In this document: positions 6,734 to 14,200 of the stretch, one piece after another | Layout of the letters: every line of letters begins with the position of its first letter | Position numbering within the stretch: the stretch's first letter is position 1 | NCBI GenBank assembly: GCA_963777915.1 | Contig: CAVZSH010000003.1 | Coordinates: forward strand, 558,001 to 622,000 | DNA length: 64,000 nucleotides | Direction of reading: 5' to 3' | Source: CAVUPF01 sp963777915 | GTDB taxonomy: Bacteria; Actinomycetota; Thermoleophilia; Solirubrobacterales; 70-9 | Notes under the pieces: model-generated | Database searches by the model: none | What the model saw: only the letters and a program-made list of their open reading frames with translations | What the model was told of the DNA's origin: nothing | Made by a program: the position numbers and the translations under genes

Positions 6734-7666
6734 ATGAGGTGCTTGGTGACAGGCGGCGCGGGGTTCATCGGCTCAAACCTTGTCGACGCTCTGCTGGCGC
6801 GCGGCGATCGGGTGACGGTGCTCGACGACCTCTCGACCGGGCGCCGCGAGAACCTCGACGGGGCGCTGGAGGCGGGCGCGGAGCTGGTCGAGCAAGACGT
6901 CCGCGACGCCGCCGCCGTGGCCCACTCGGCGGCCGAGGCCGGGGCGGAGGCGGTCTTTCACCTGGCGGCGCAAATCGATGTGCGCAAGTCGATCGCCGAC
7001 CCCGCCTTCGACGCCGCGGTCAACGTCGGCGGCACCGCCAACCTGCTGGAGGCGGCCCGAACGGCGGGCGCACGACGCTTTGTCTTCGTCTCCACCGGCG
7101 GGGCGATCTACGGCGAGGGCGAGGGGAAGGAGCTGCCGCTCGGGGAGTGCGCGCCGGTCGAGCCGCTCTCCCCCTACGGTCAGAGCAAGTTCGCCGCCGA
7201 GGGCTACCTGGCGCTGTACGAGCGGCTCTACGGGCTCTCCGGCGTCGCGCTGCGGCTCGGCAACGTCTACGGCCCGCGCCAGGACCCGCTCGGTGAGGCA
7301 GGGGTGATCGCGATCTTTTGCGGGCGGCTGCGCGGCGGGGGACGGCCGACGGTGTTCGGCGATGGCACCCAGACCCGCGACTACATATACGTGGGCGACG
7401 TGGTGGCCGCGGCGCTGGCCGCGGCGGACGGGGCGATCAGCGAGCCGATCAACATCGGCACCGGGATCGAGACCGACGTGCTGGAGCTGGTCCGGCTGCT
7501 CGGCGAGCTGGACGGCGCCGAGAGCTTTGAGCCCGAGTTCGCCCCGCCCCGGGCGGGCGAGGTGCAAAGGATCGCGATCGATCCGGCGCGGGCGGAGCGC
7601 GAGCTGGGGTGGCGGGCGGAGGTGGGGCTGGCGGAGGGCCTGCAGCTGACGCTGGACTCCCTCTAA
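6734..7666 (+). CDS. NAD-dependent sugar-nucleotide epimerase/dehydratase (UDP-glucose 4-epimerase-like)
   Basis: 310-residue extended short-chain dehydrogenase. The Rossmann motif GGAGFIG is at residues 7-13. The catalytic motif is SPYGQSK (YxxxK), and the substrate region GNVYGPRQDP and the late motif RDYIYVGDVV match UDP-galactose/UDP-glucuronate epimerases. It probably makes a nucleotide sugar for envelope glycans. The exact substrate cannot be read from the sequence, so no symbol is given. The frame is open for 1.8 kb upstream, antisense to topA, but the protein clearly begins at ATG 6734. Its stop codon TAA lies inside the -10 box of the next gene. Confidence 0.9.
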   Translation: MRCLVTGGAGFIGSNLVDALLARGDRVTVLDDLSTGRRENLDGALEAGAELVEQDVRDAAAVAHSAAEAGAEAVFHLAAQIDVRKSIADPAFDAAVNVGGTANLLEAARTAGARRFVFVSTGGAIYGEGEGKELPLGECAPVEPLSPYGQSKFAAEGYLALYERLYGLSGVALRLGNVYGPRQDPLGEAGVIAIFCGRLRGGGRPTVFGDGTQTRDYIYVGDVVAAALAAADGAISEPINIGTGIETDVLELVRLLGELDGAESFEPEFAPPRAGEVQRIAIDPARAERELGWRAEVGLAEGLQLTLDSL

Positions 7667-7669
7667 CCT
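7664..7669 (+). promoter_or_regulatory. -10 box of the precorrin-2 dehydrogenase gene
   Basis: TAACCT lies 6 bases before ATG 7676 and includes the TAA stop of the epimerase gene. It supports a leaderless start at 7676 rather than at the downstream ATG 7757. Confidence 0.45.
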
Positions 7670-7675
7670 TCGGGT

Positions 7676-8422
7676 ATGCCCGCCCAGGCCTACGCCGGCA
7701 AGGAGTGCGTCTGCCAGCTGCGGAAGGGGATCTGCGACCAGTCGTGTGTGCGCGACATGCTGGAGACGCCCTTCTATATCGCCTGCCTGAAGCTGGCGGA
7801 GCGGCGCTGCCTGGTGATCGGGGGCGGCGACGTGGGGCTGGAGAAGGTCGAGGGACTGCTCGCCTGCGACGCCGACGTGACGCTGATCGCACCGCTCGCC
7901 CACCCCGCGCTGGAGGCGCTGGCGGCGGAGGGGTCGATCCAGTGGGAGAAGCGCCTCTACGACGGAGCAGCGGACCTCGAGGGCGCCTTCATGGCGATCG
8001 CCGCGACCGATGACAGCGAGGTCAACATCGGCGTCTATGACGACGCCGAGCGCCGGGCGATGCTGGTCAACGTGGTAGACGTGCCGCCGCTTTGCAACTT
8101 CATCTTGCCGGCGATCGTGCGCAGCGGCCCGCTGGCGATCGCGATCTCCACGGCCGGCGCCTCCCCCGCCCTCGCGAAGCGGATGAAGCGGGAGGTCGCC
8201 GCGCTGTTCGGCGAGGAGTACGCACGCCTTGCGGTGATCCTCAACGATGCCCGCGGCTGGGCGAAGGGGACGCTGCCGACCTACCAGGACCGCAAGGAGT
8301 TCTTCGAGGGGATCGTCAACGGCGATCCCGACCCGGCAGCGCTGCTGCGCGAGGGCAAGGAGGCAGCGGTGCTGGCGCTGATCGAGAGCGCCAAGGAGCG
8401 CGCCGCGGCGGCACCGGCCTGA
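7676..8422 (+). CDS. Precorrin-2 dehydrogenase / sirohydrochlorin ferrochelatase-type protein (CysG N-terminal/Met8 family)
   Basis: 248 residues. The NAD-binding motif CLVIGGGDVGLEKVEGLL is followed by NVVDVPPLCNFILPAIV and ISTAGASPALAKRMK, all typical of the CysG N-terminal domain. This domain oxidises precorrin-2 to sirohydrochlorin for siroheme. The CysG methyltransferase domain is absent, so this is the stand-alone form. Unusually, a 27-residue N-terminal extension carries four cysteines (Cys11, 13, 20, 24). A start at ATG 7757 would remove it, but the TAACCT box 6 bases before ATG 7676 favours the longer form. A hairpin at the 3' end separates it from the convergent marR gene. Confidence 0.85.
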   Translation: MPAQAYAGKECVCQLRKGICDQSCVRDMLETPFYIACLKLAERRCLVIGGGDVGLEKVEGLLACDADVTLIAPLAHPALEALAAEGSIQWEKRLYDGAADLEGAFMAIAATDDSEVNIGVYDDAERRAMLVNVVDVPPLCNFILPAIVRSGPLAIAISTAGASPALAKRMKREVAALFGEEYARLAVILNDARGWAKGTLPTYQDRKEFFEGIVNGDPDPAALLREGKEAAVLALIESAKERAAAAPA

Positions 8423-8438
8423 GCGTCAACCGACGCTC
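8421..8438. terminator. Bidirectional hairpin between convergent genes
   Basis: GAGCGTC-AACC-GACGCTC is a perfect 7-bp stem with a 4-base loop. It overlaps the stops of the precorrin-2 dehydrogenase and marR genes. There is no T-tract on either side, but its exact position at the convergent junction supports a terminator. Confidence 0.6.
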
Positions 8439-8944
8439 GAGCAGACCGATCCACTGACCTTGGCGAGGGCCTCGCGCAGGGCGTCGGCCTGGCGGGCGCT
8501 GAGGCTCGCGGCGAAGCTGGCCTCGATCTCAGCGGCGACGATCGGCTGCATCTCGGCGAGCATCGCTGTGCCAGCCGGGCACAGCGCCGCGTAGCTGACG
8601 CGCCGGTCGGTCTCGCAGAAGGTGCGCTCCAGCAGGCCGGCCTTGACGAGGCGGTCGACCAGCTTGGTGAGGCCACCGCGGCTGATCACCAGGGCGTCGG
8701 CGAGGTCGCCCATCTTGAGGTGCTGCTCGGGGGCGGCGGCGAGGGCGCTCAGTACCTCATACCACCCCAGCGGTGGCAGGCCGGCGTCGGTCAGCGCCTC
8801 CTGGAGGCGGCCGGTGACGGCGGCGTGGGTGCGACAGAGGGCCGCCCAGGCGTCGCGATGGGGGTCGGGGGCTGGCGCCTTCGAGCCGTTCCGCCTGGCC
8901 TTCGGATCTGCAGTTGTCGGGCTTGCGGGCACGCCCTGGATCAT
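8426..8944 (-). CDS. MarR-family transcriptional regulator
   Basis: 172 residues with a winged helix-turn-helix. HLKMGDLADALVISRGGLTKLVDRLVKAGLLER is the recognition region, followed by the wing TFCETDRRVSYAALCPAG. The family usually represses a neighbouring gene until a small phenolic or oxidant ligand binds. The divergent yceI-like gene, with a TTGTATCTACAA palindrome between them, is the obvious target. ATG 8944 is preferred; an in-frame TTG at 8968 would add eight residues and bring the start near the operator. Cys residues in the wing and at the C-terminus (SVCSSVG) could allow redox sensing, but this is speculative. Confidence 0.88.
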   Translation of the reverse strand: MIQGVPASPTTADPKARRNGSKAPAPDPHRDAWAALCRTHAAVTGRLQEALTDAGLPPLGWYEVLSALAAAPEQHLKMGDLADALVISRGGLTKLVDRLVKAGLLERTFCETDRRVSYAALCPAGTAMLAEMQPIVAAEIEASFAASLSARQADALREALAKVSGSVCSSVG

Positions 8945-8971
8945 CGCAGATGAATGTTGCCAAAGCAATAT

Positions 8972-8983
8972 TTGTATCTACAA
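8972..8983. promoter_or_regulatory. MarR-type operator TTGTATCTACAA
   Basis: TTGTA-TC-TACAA is a perfect 5-bp inverted repeat of the form reported for MarR-family sites. It lies in an AT-rich patch between the divergent marR and yceI genes, just upstream of TATGAT (8994-8999), a likely -10 box for yceI. Confidence 0.65.
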
Positions 8984-9051
8984 TCTTTTCTGCTATGATA
9001 ATTTCTTAGTTAAAGGTTTATCTGGCAATCACTTACCGGAAGGAACTCAAC

Positions 9052-9609
9052 ATGCCCACCACCCAGACCACCAAACAGGAGATCGCGCCCGGCACCTGGT
9101 CAGTCGACCCAGTCCACTCCTCGATCACCTTCGCCGTCACCCACAACGGCGTCTCGGCCTTTCGCAGCGGCTTCGGCTCCTATGAGGCACGACTCAGCGG
9201 AGGCAAGGCAGCTCGCCTTGAGGGCTCGGTGGACGTCGCCAGCATCGATGTCTCCGAGGAGCAGCTCAAGGGCCACCTCCTCTCCCCCGACTTCTTCGAC
9301 GCCGAGCGCTACCCGAAGCTTCGCTTCAGCTCGAGCGAGCTGGACGTAGCCGAGGACGGCTCGCTGCGACTGCGTGGCGAGCTGGAGATCAAGGGACAAA
9401 AGCACGAGGTCGAGGCGGGTGGGCGGTTCGCAGCACTCGGCGCCGACCTCGGCGGCAGCGCCCGCGTCGGGCTCTCCTTGGAGGCCTCGGTCGACCGCCG
9501 CGACTTCGGTCTGGACTGGAACGCGGAGCTGCCGAGCGGCGGCCAGGTGCTCGAGTACGAGGTGAGTATCGCGGTCGAGCTGGAGCTGGTCGCGGTGGGG
9601 AGCGACTAG
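9052..9609 (+). CDS. YceI-family lipid-binding-like protein
   Basis: 185 residues covering one YceI domain: GTWSVDPVHSSITFAVTHNG at the start, then SVDVASIDVSEEQLKGHLLSPDFFDAERYPKLRF, ending with RRDFGLDWNAELPSGG. YceI proteins form a lipocalin-like barrel that binds isoprenoid lipids. No signal peptide is visible here, so this form is probably cytoplasmic. It has a leader: TATGAT at 8994-8999 and a strong GGAAGGA at 9038-9044 before ATG 9052. Divergent marR very likely controls it. The FMN reductase gene starts 2 bases after its stop and is probably co-transcribed. Confidence 0.9.
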   Translation: MPTTQTTKQEIAPGTWSVDPVHSSITFAVTHNGVSAFRSGFGSYEARLSGGKAARLEGSVDVASIDVSEEQLKGHLLSPDFFDAERYPKLRFSSSELDVAEDGSLRLRGELEIKGQKHEVEAGGRFAALGADLGGSARVGLSLEASVDRRDFGLDWNAELPSGGQVLEYEVSIAVELELVAVGSD

Positions 9610-9611
9610 CC

Positions 9612-10178
9612 ATGCAGGTGCTCGGCATATCCGGGAGCCTGCGCCGCGACTCGCTCAACACTGCCCTTCTGGGGGCGGCCGCCGAGCGGCTGCCCACCGG
9701 GGCGGAGCTGGGGATGTTCGAGCGGCTGGCGGAGATCCCGCCCTACAGTGAGGACGCCGAGGCGGAGCCGGCGCCCGCCGCGGTGCAGGAGCTGCGCGAG
9801 GCGATCCGCGGCGCCGATGCGGTCCTGATCGCGACGCCGGAGTACAACCACTCGCTCCCCGGCCAGCTGAAGAACGCGCTCGACTGGGCCTCGCGCCCGG
9901 CCGGGCGCAGCGCGCTGAACGGCAAGCCGGCGGCGGCGATCGGCGCCTCGAAGAGCATGTTCGGGGCGGTCTGGGCCCAGGCCGAGTTGCGCAAGGTGCT
10001 GACCGCGATGGGCGGCCGGGTGATCGAGGCGGAGCTGCCGGTTGCCCAGGCGCACGAGCAGCTGACGGCCGGGCGCCTGGAGCTTTCTCCCCAGCAGGCC
10101 GAACAGCTCGAGGAGATCCTCGCCGAGCTCCTCGCCGCGGCCGAGATCGAGGCCGAGCTCGAGTCGGTCGCAGCGTAG
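9612..10178 (+). CDS. NADPH-dependent FMN reductase (flavodoxin-like)
   Basis: 188 residues. The phosphate-binding loop GSLRRDSLN (residues 8-16) and the motif TPEYNHSLPGQLKNALDW are classic for the NAD(P)H-dependent FMN reductase/azoreductase family. Members reduce flavins or quinones with NAD(P)H. It is directly downstream of yceI and so probably falls under the same MarR control. This suggests a small response unit to a redox-active or aromatic compound. The C-terminal third is Glu/Ala-rich and probably helical. Confidence 0.9.
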   Translation: MQVLGISGSLRRDSLNTALLGAAAERLPTGAELGMFERLAEIPPYSEDAEAEPAPAAVQELREAIRGADAVLIATPEYNHSLPGQLKNALDWASRPAGRSALNGKPAAAIGASKSMFGAVWAQAELRKVLTAMGGRVIEAELPVAQAHEQLTAGRLELSPQQAEQLEEILAELLAAAEIEAELESVAA

Positions 10179-10324
10179 AGCTCCACCCGTAGCCAGGGGT
10201 TGCCGCCGACACGGGCCCGGCGGCGCTCAGCTGGCGGGCAGATCTTCAACTTCGCCGAGCGGTACCCGTTTGGGTCGGTTTGAAGGGGATGAAGCGAGAC
10301 AGCCGTCGAGGGGCTTGGTGCCGC

Positions 10325-11080
10325 TCAGGAGGACGGCAGGGCAAAGAAGGCGACCGCGGCGAAGTGGGCCGCGGCGGCGGCGATCACGAGGGCGTGGAAG
10401 ACCTCGTGGTAGCCGAAGACGGCGGGGTTGGGGTTGGGGCGCTGGGTGGCGTAGACGACGGCGCCGGCCGTGTAGAGGATGCCGCCGGCGGCGATGAGGA
10501 GCGTGCCGGTGACGCCCATGTCGGACCACAGCTCAGGGAAGGCGACCGCGGCGACCCAGCCGAGCGACATGTAGATCAGCGCCGCCACCCATTTGGGGTG
10601 ATCGATCCAGACCATCTCCACCGCGGCGCCGGCGATCGCACCGATCCAGACGACTACGAGGATGGCGGCGGCGAGCGGGCCGTGCAGAACGAGCAGGGCG
10701 AAGGGGGTGTAGGTACCGGCGATCAGGAAGAAGATCATCGAGTGGTCGAGGCGGCGCATCCAGCGGCGCACGTTGGGCCGCTTCCAGTCGACCCGGTGAT
10801 AGAGGGCGCTGGTGCCGAGCAGGGCCGAGAGGCTGACCGCGTAGATCGCAACGGCGAGGGTCGCCCTCGGGGTCTTCGCGGCGAAGATCAGCGCGGCGCC
10901 GAGGAAAAGGGAGACGAAGAAGGCCCACATGTGAGAGACGCCGCGCAGCTTCGGCTTGACCAGGGCGATTGCCTCGGCGGCGGCCCCTTTGGCTGCCTCG
11001 GCCCGCTCGGCGGCCGCCTCACGCGCCGCACTCGCCCGCTCGCCGACCGCCTCTCGTGCCGCCTGGCCCCGTACCCGCAT
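10325..11080 (-). CDS. Hemolysin III / TrhA-type seven-helix membrane protein
   Basis: 251 residues. An Ala/Arg-rich N-terminal helix of about 45 residues is followed by seven hydrophobic segments. The conserved His motifs of the PAQR/hemolysin III family are present: SALYHRVDW, RLDHSMIFFLIAGTYTPF and the late FHALVIAAAAAHF. They probably coordinate Zn2+. Bacterial members influence membrane fluidity, and the hemolysin name is historical. ATG 11080 is preferred over ATGs at 11095 and 11104, because TATGGT lies 6 bases upstream, giving a leaderless start. The N-terminal charged helix is longer than usual. Confidence 0.88.
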   Translation of the reverse strand: MRVRGQAAREAVGERASAAREAAAERAEAAKGAAAEAIALVKPKLRGVSHMWAFFVSLFLGAALIFAAKTPRATLAVAIYAVSLSALLGTSALYHRVDWKRPNVRRWMRRLDHSMIFFLIAGTYTPFALLVLHGPLAAAILVVVWIGAIAGAAVEMVWIDHPKWVAALIYMSLGWVAAVAFPELWSDMGVTGTLLIAAGGILYTAGAVVYATQRPNPNPAVFGYHEVFHALVIAAAAAHFAAVAFFALPSS

Positions 11081-11086
11081 AGTGTC

Positions 11087-11092
11087 ACCATA
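11087..11092 (-). promoter_or_regulatory. -10 box of the hemolysin III gene
   Basis: On the minus strand TATGGT lies 6 bases before ATG 11080. It overlaps the two upstream in-frame ATGs and so argues against them as starts. Confidence 0.45.
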
Positions 11093-11207
11093 CATAGGGA
11101 GCAAGCGAATCTCCGGTATTTGCAGGCTCCAGCTCGATCGGTTCCGTCCGGCTCGACGACGATCCTGCGTAGTTACCCCCTAAAGCCGCTGTGAGAGGAG
11201 CCAGTCG

Positions 11208-14200
11208 ATGTCCAAGACCGCCACGAGCGCCCAGTCAACCGGTCTCAAGGGCCTGGCGATCGAACGCCGGTTTACGCGGAAGGGCGTCCATCCCTTCGAC
11301 GAGATCGAGTGGGAGGTACGCGATGCGGTGATCGGCAACCCGGAGAGCCCAGCCTTCGAGCAGCGCGGGGTCGAGTTCCCGAAGAGCTGGTCGCAAAACG
11401 CAACCAACATCGTCGCCCAGAAGTACTTCCGCGGACAGCTCGGCAGCGAGGAGCGCGAGAGCTCGGTCAAACAGATGATCGGCCGGGTCGCCGGGACGAT
11501 CTCGGGGTGGGGGCGCGAGGGCGGTTACTTCGCCTCGGCCGAGGACTCCGAGGCCTTCGAGGCGGAGCTGACCTCGATCCTGCTGGGCCAAAAAGCGGCC
11601 TTCAACTCGCCGGTCTGGTTCAACGTCGGATTCGAGGAGCGCCCGCAGTGCTCGGCCTGCCAGCCGTATCACGCGCTTGTCTCGACACCCGAGGGAATGG
11701 TCCCGATCGGGGAGTTGGTCGCAGATGCGCAGGTCGGTCGCGAGGTGTACGACGCGGGTGGCCTCACCCAAGTCGTTGCCGTCAAGGCCAACGGCCGCAA
11801 GTCCGTGTTGCGAGTGAAGCTGCGCAACGGGGGGTTCATCGAAGCCACGCCGGACCATGTTGTCAAGGCCGTATCGGAGCGTCGTACCGAGCCTCAATGG
11901 CTGCGCGTCGACCAACTCGCCCCAGGCATGCGACTGCATCTTCACCCCCATCGCGCCAAGGTTGCCGATCGTACCCTCGTCCCAGTAGGTGGGATCGACG
12001 TGGCGGAGGGTGATGGCACACATCATCTAGCGACAATCGACGAGACGACGCGCGTCGACCGCGCCGAGGCAGCGCTTGCCGGCTGGCTCCAAGCCGATGG
12101 ATTCGTAGGTCAGTACCAGGGAACGAACAGCTCCCTGACGATCGAGTTCCAGGTCGCGAACGACGACGAGTACACGTGGGTGATGGAGAACCTCGACATC
12201 GCCTTGCCCGATGTGCATCGCAAGGTGCGAATTGCCGACACCCAGGAGGTCCCGGTGCAGAGAATCCGCCTGTACGGGGAGGTGCTCCGAGATTTCGTCG
12301 AGCGGTGGGAACTTACCCCGCGTGGGACTGAGATCCGCGTTCCCTCCCGACTTTGGACAGCCACACACGAGGAGATTTACGCCTATCTGCGCAGCGTGTT
12401 CCAGGCGGACGGCTACATGACCGTGCGTCGCGAACATGACTATGAGCAAGCACGGATCGGATTCGCTGTGATCGGGGAGAGGTGGACGGAGGACCTCCAG
12501 ATCCTTCTCAACTCGGTCGGGATCTATTCGCGCCGCCGCCGGAAGCACGAGAAGCGATCGGACCGACATGACCTGCATGAGCTTTCGATCAGCATCGGCT
12601 CGGAGCGGGCCCGCTTTGCCGAGCTGATCGGGTTCATCGGCGCGGAGAAGCAGCGCCGTCTGTTCGAGTCGCTGGGACTGCGCAATCCGAAGATCTGCCC
12701 CGATCTGCGCGAGGAGGAAATAGTCGCAATCGAGGAGTTGGGTGTCCAGGATGTCTACGACATCCAGACCGAGTCCGGCGAGTACCTAAGCAACAACATC
12801 GCAGTCCATAACTGCTTCATCCTCAGCGTCGAGGACAACATGGAGTCGATCCTCGACTGGAACACCAAGGAGGGCAAGATCTTCCGCGGCGGCTCGGGCT
12901 CGGGGATCAACCTCTCCAACATCCGCGGCTCGATGGAGCCGCTGAAGAAGGGCGGGACGGCGAGCGGGCCGGTCAGCTTCATGCGCGGGGCAGACTCCTG
13001 GGCGGGGACGATCAAGTCGGGCGGCAAGACGCGGCGGGCGGCGAAGATGGTCGTCCTCGACGTCGATCACCCCGACGTCGAGCACTTCGTCTGGTGCAAG
13101 GCAAAAGAGGAGGAGAAGGCGGCGGCGCTGCGCGACGCCGGCTTCGACATGTCGATCGACGGTGAGGGCTTTACCTCGATCCAGTACCAGAACGCCAACA
13201 ACTCAGTGCGGGTGACCGACATGTTCATGGAGGCGGTGCAGGCCGATGAGAAGTGGGACCTGACCGCGCGGACGACCGGCGAGGCGGTGAAGACGCTGGA
13301 CGCGCGGACACTGATGGACGAGATCGCCGAAGCGGCCTGGCGCTGCGCCGATCCCGGCGTGCAGTACGACACCACGATCAACCGCTGGCACACCTGCCCG
13401 GAGTCGGGGCGGATCAACGCCTCTAATCCGTGCTTCCCGGCGGACGCCAGGGTCCATACCACGCAAGGGCTGATGGCAATCGGTGAGCTCTTCAGACGGG
13501 CTCAATCGGGCGAAGAGGTCGAGGTCTATACGCATCGCGGCACGGCCGGAGAGAACGGGTCCGAGCCATGCCCCAAGCGCGACGGGGTGATCGCAACGCG
13601 GCCTCTCGCGGTGATGCAGACAGGGGTGAAGCCGATCATTCGCATGCACTTCGCAAACGGTGCGACGCTGCGGTGCACTCCAAACCACAAGATCTGGACG
13701 CTGAACCGTGGCTACGTTGCGGCCGAGGATCTCGCCGAGTCGGATCAGATCATGCTCAACGACACAGCAACTCCCGCCGAGCACGCTTCATGGGAGCTTC
13801 CCGTGAAGGTCGCGGAGACCGCGAAGTCCTTTTCTCGTGGCGGTTCGGTTACCCATCAGGAGCTGCCCACACAGTGGAGCGCGGCTCTCGGCGAGCTCAT
13901 CGGTCATCTGATCGGTGACGGATGCCTGACCGAAGCCCAAACACAGTGGATCTACGGAGGGGATGACATCGCCGACGGGCTTTCGGACTCGCACGAAAAC
14001 AAGCTAATAGAGATCATCGGAGGCGTCTCTAGGCAAGAGATGGACAACGGTACGGTCCAACTCCGAGCCGGAAGCTCGGCTGCGCGCGAGCTGTTTCTGG
14101 GCCTTGGCGTCACTTCGGCTCGGGCGCACGAGAAGCGCGTGCCGGAGGCAATTTTCGGTGCCCCCAGTGAGATCCAAGTCGCGTTCCTCCGAGGGCTGTT

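Noticed and set aside
7757..7759. Short form of the precorrin-2 dehydrogenase
   Set aside because: No -10 or ribosome-binding site lies before it, whereas ATG 7676 has TAACCT at 6 bases. It remains an alternative.
11081..11207. Cobalamin riboswitch or NrdR box before the B12-dependent nrdJ
   Set aside because: I looked for a conserved B12-box-like core and for ACANTATAT-type repeats and saw neither; the spacer is also too short for a riboswitch.
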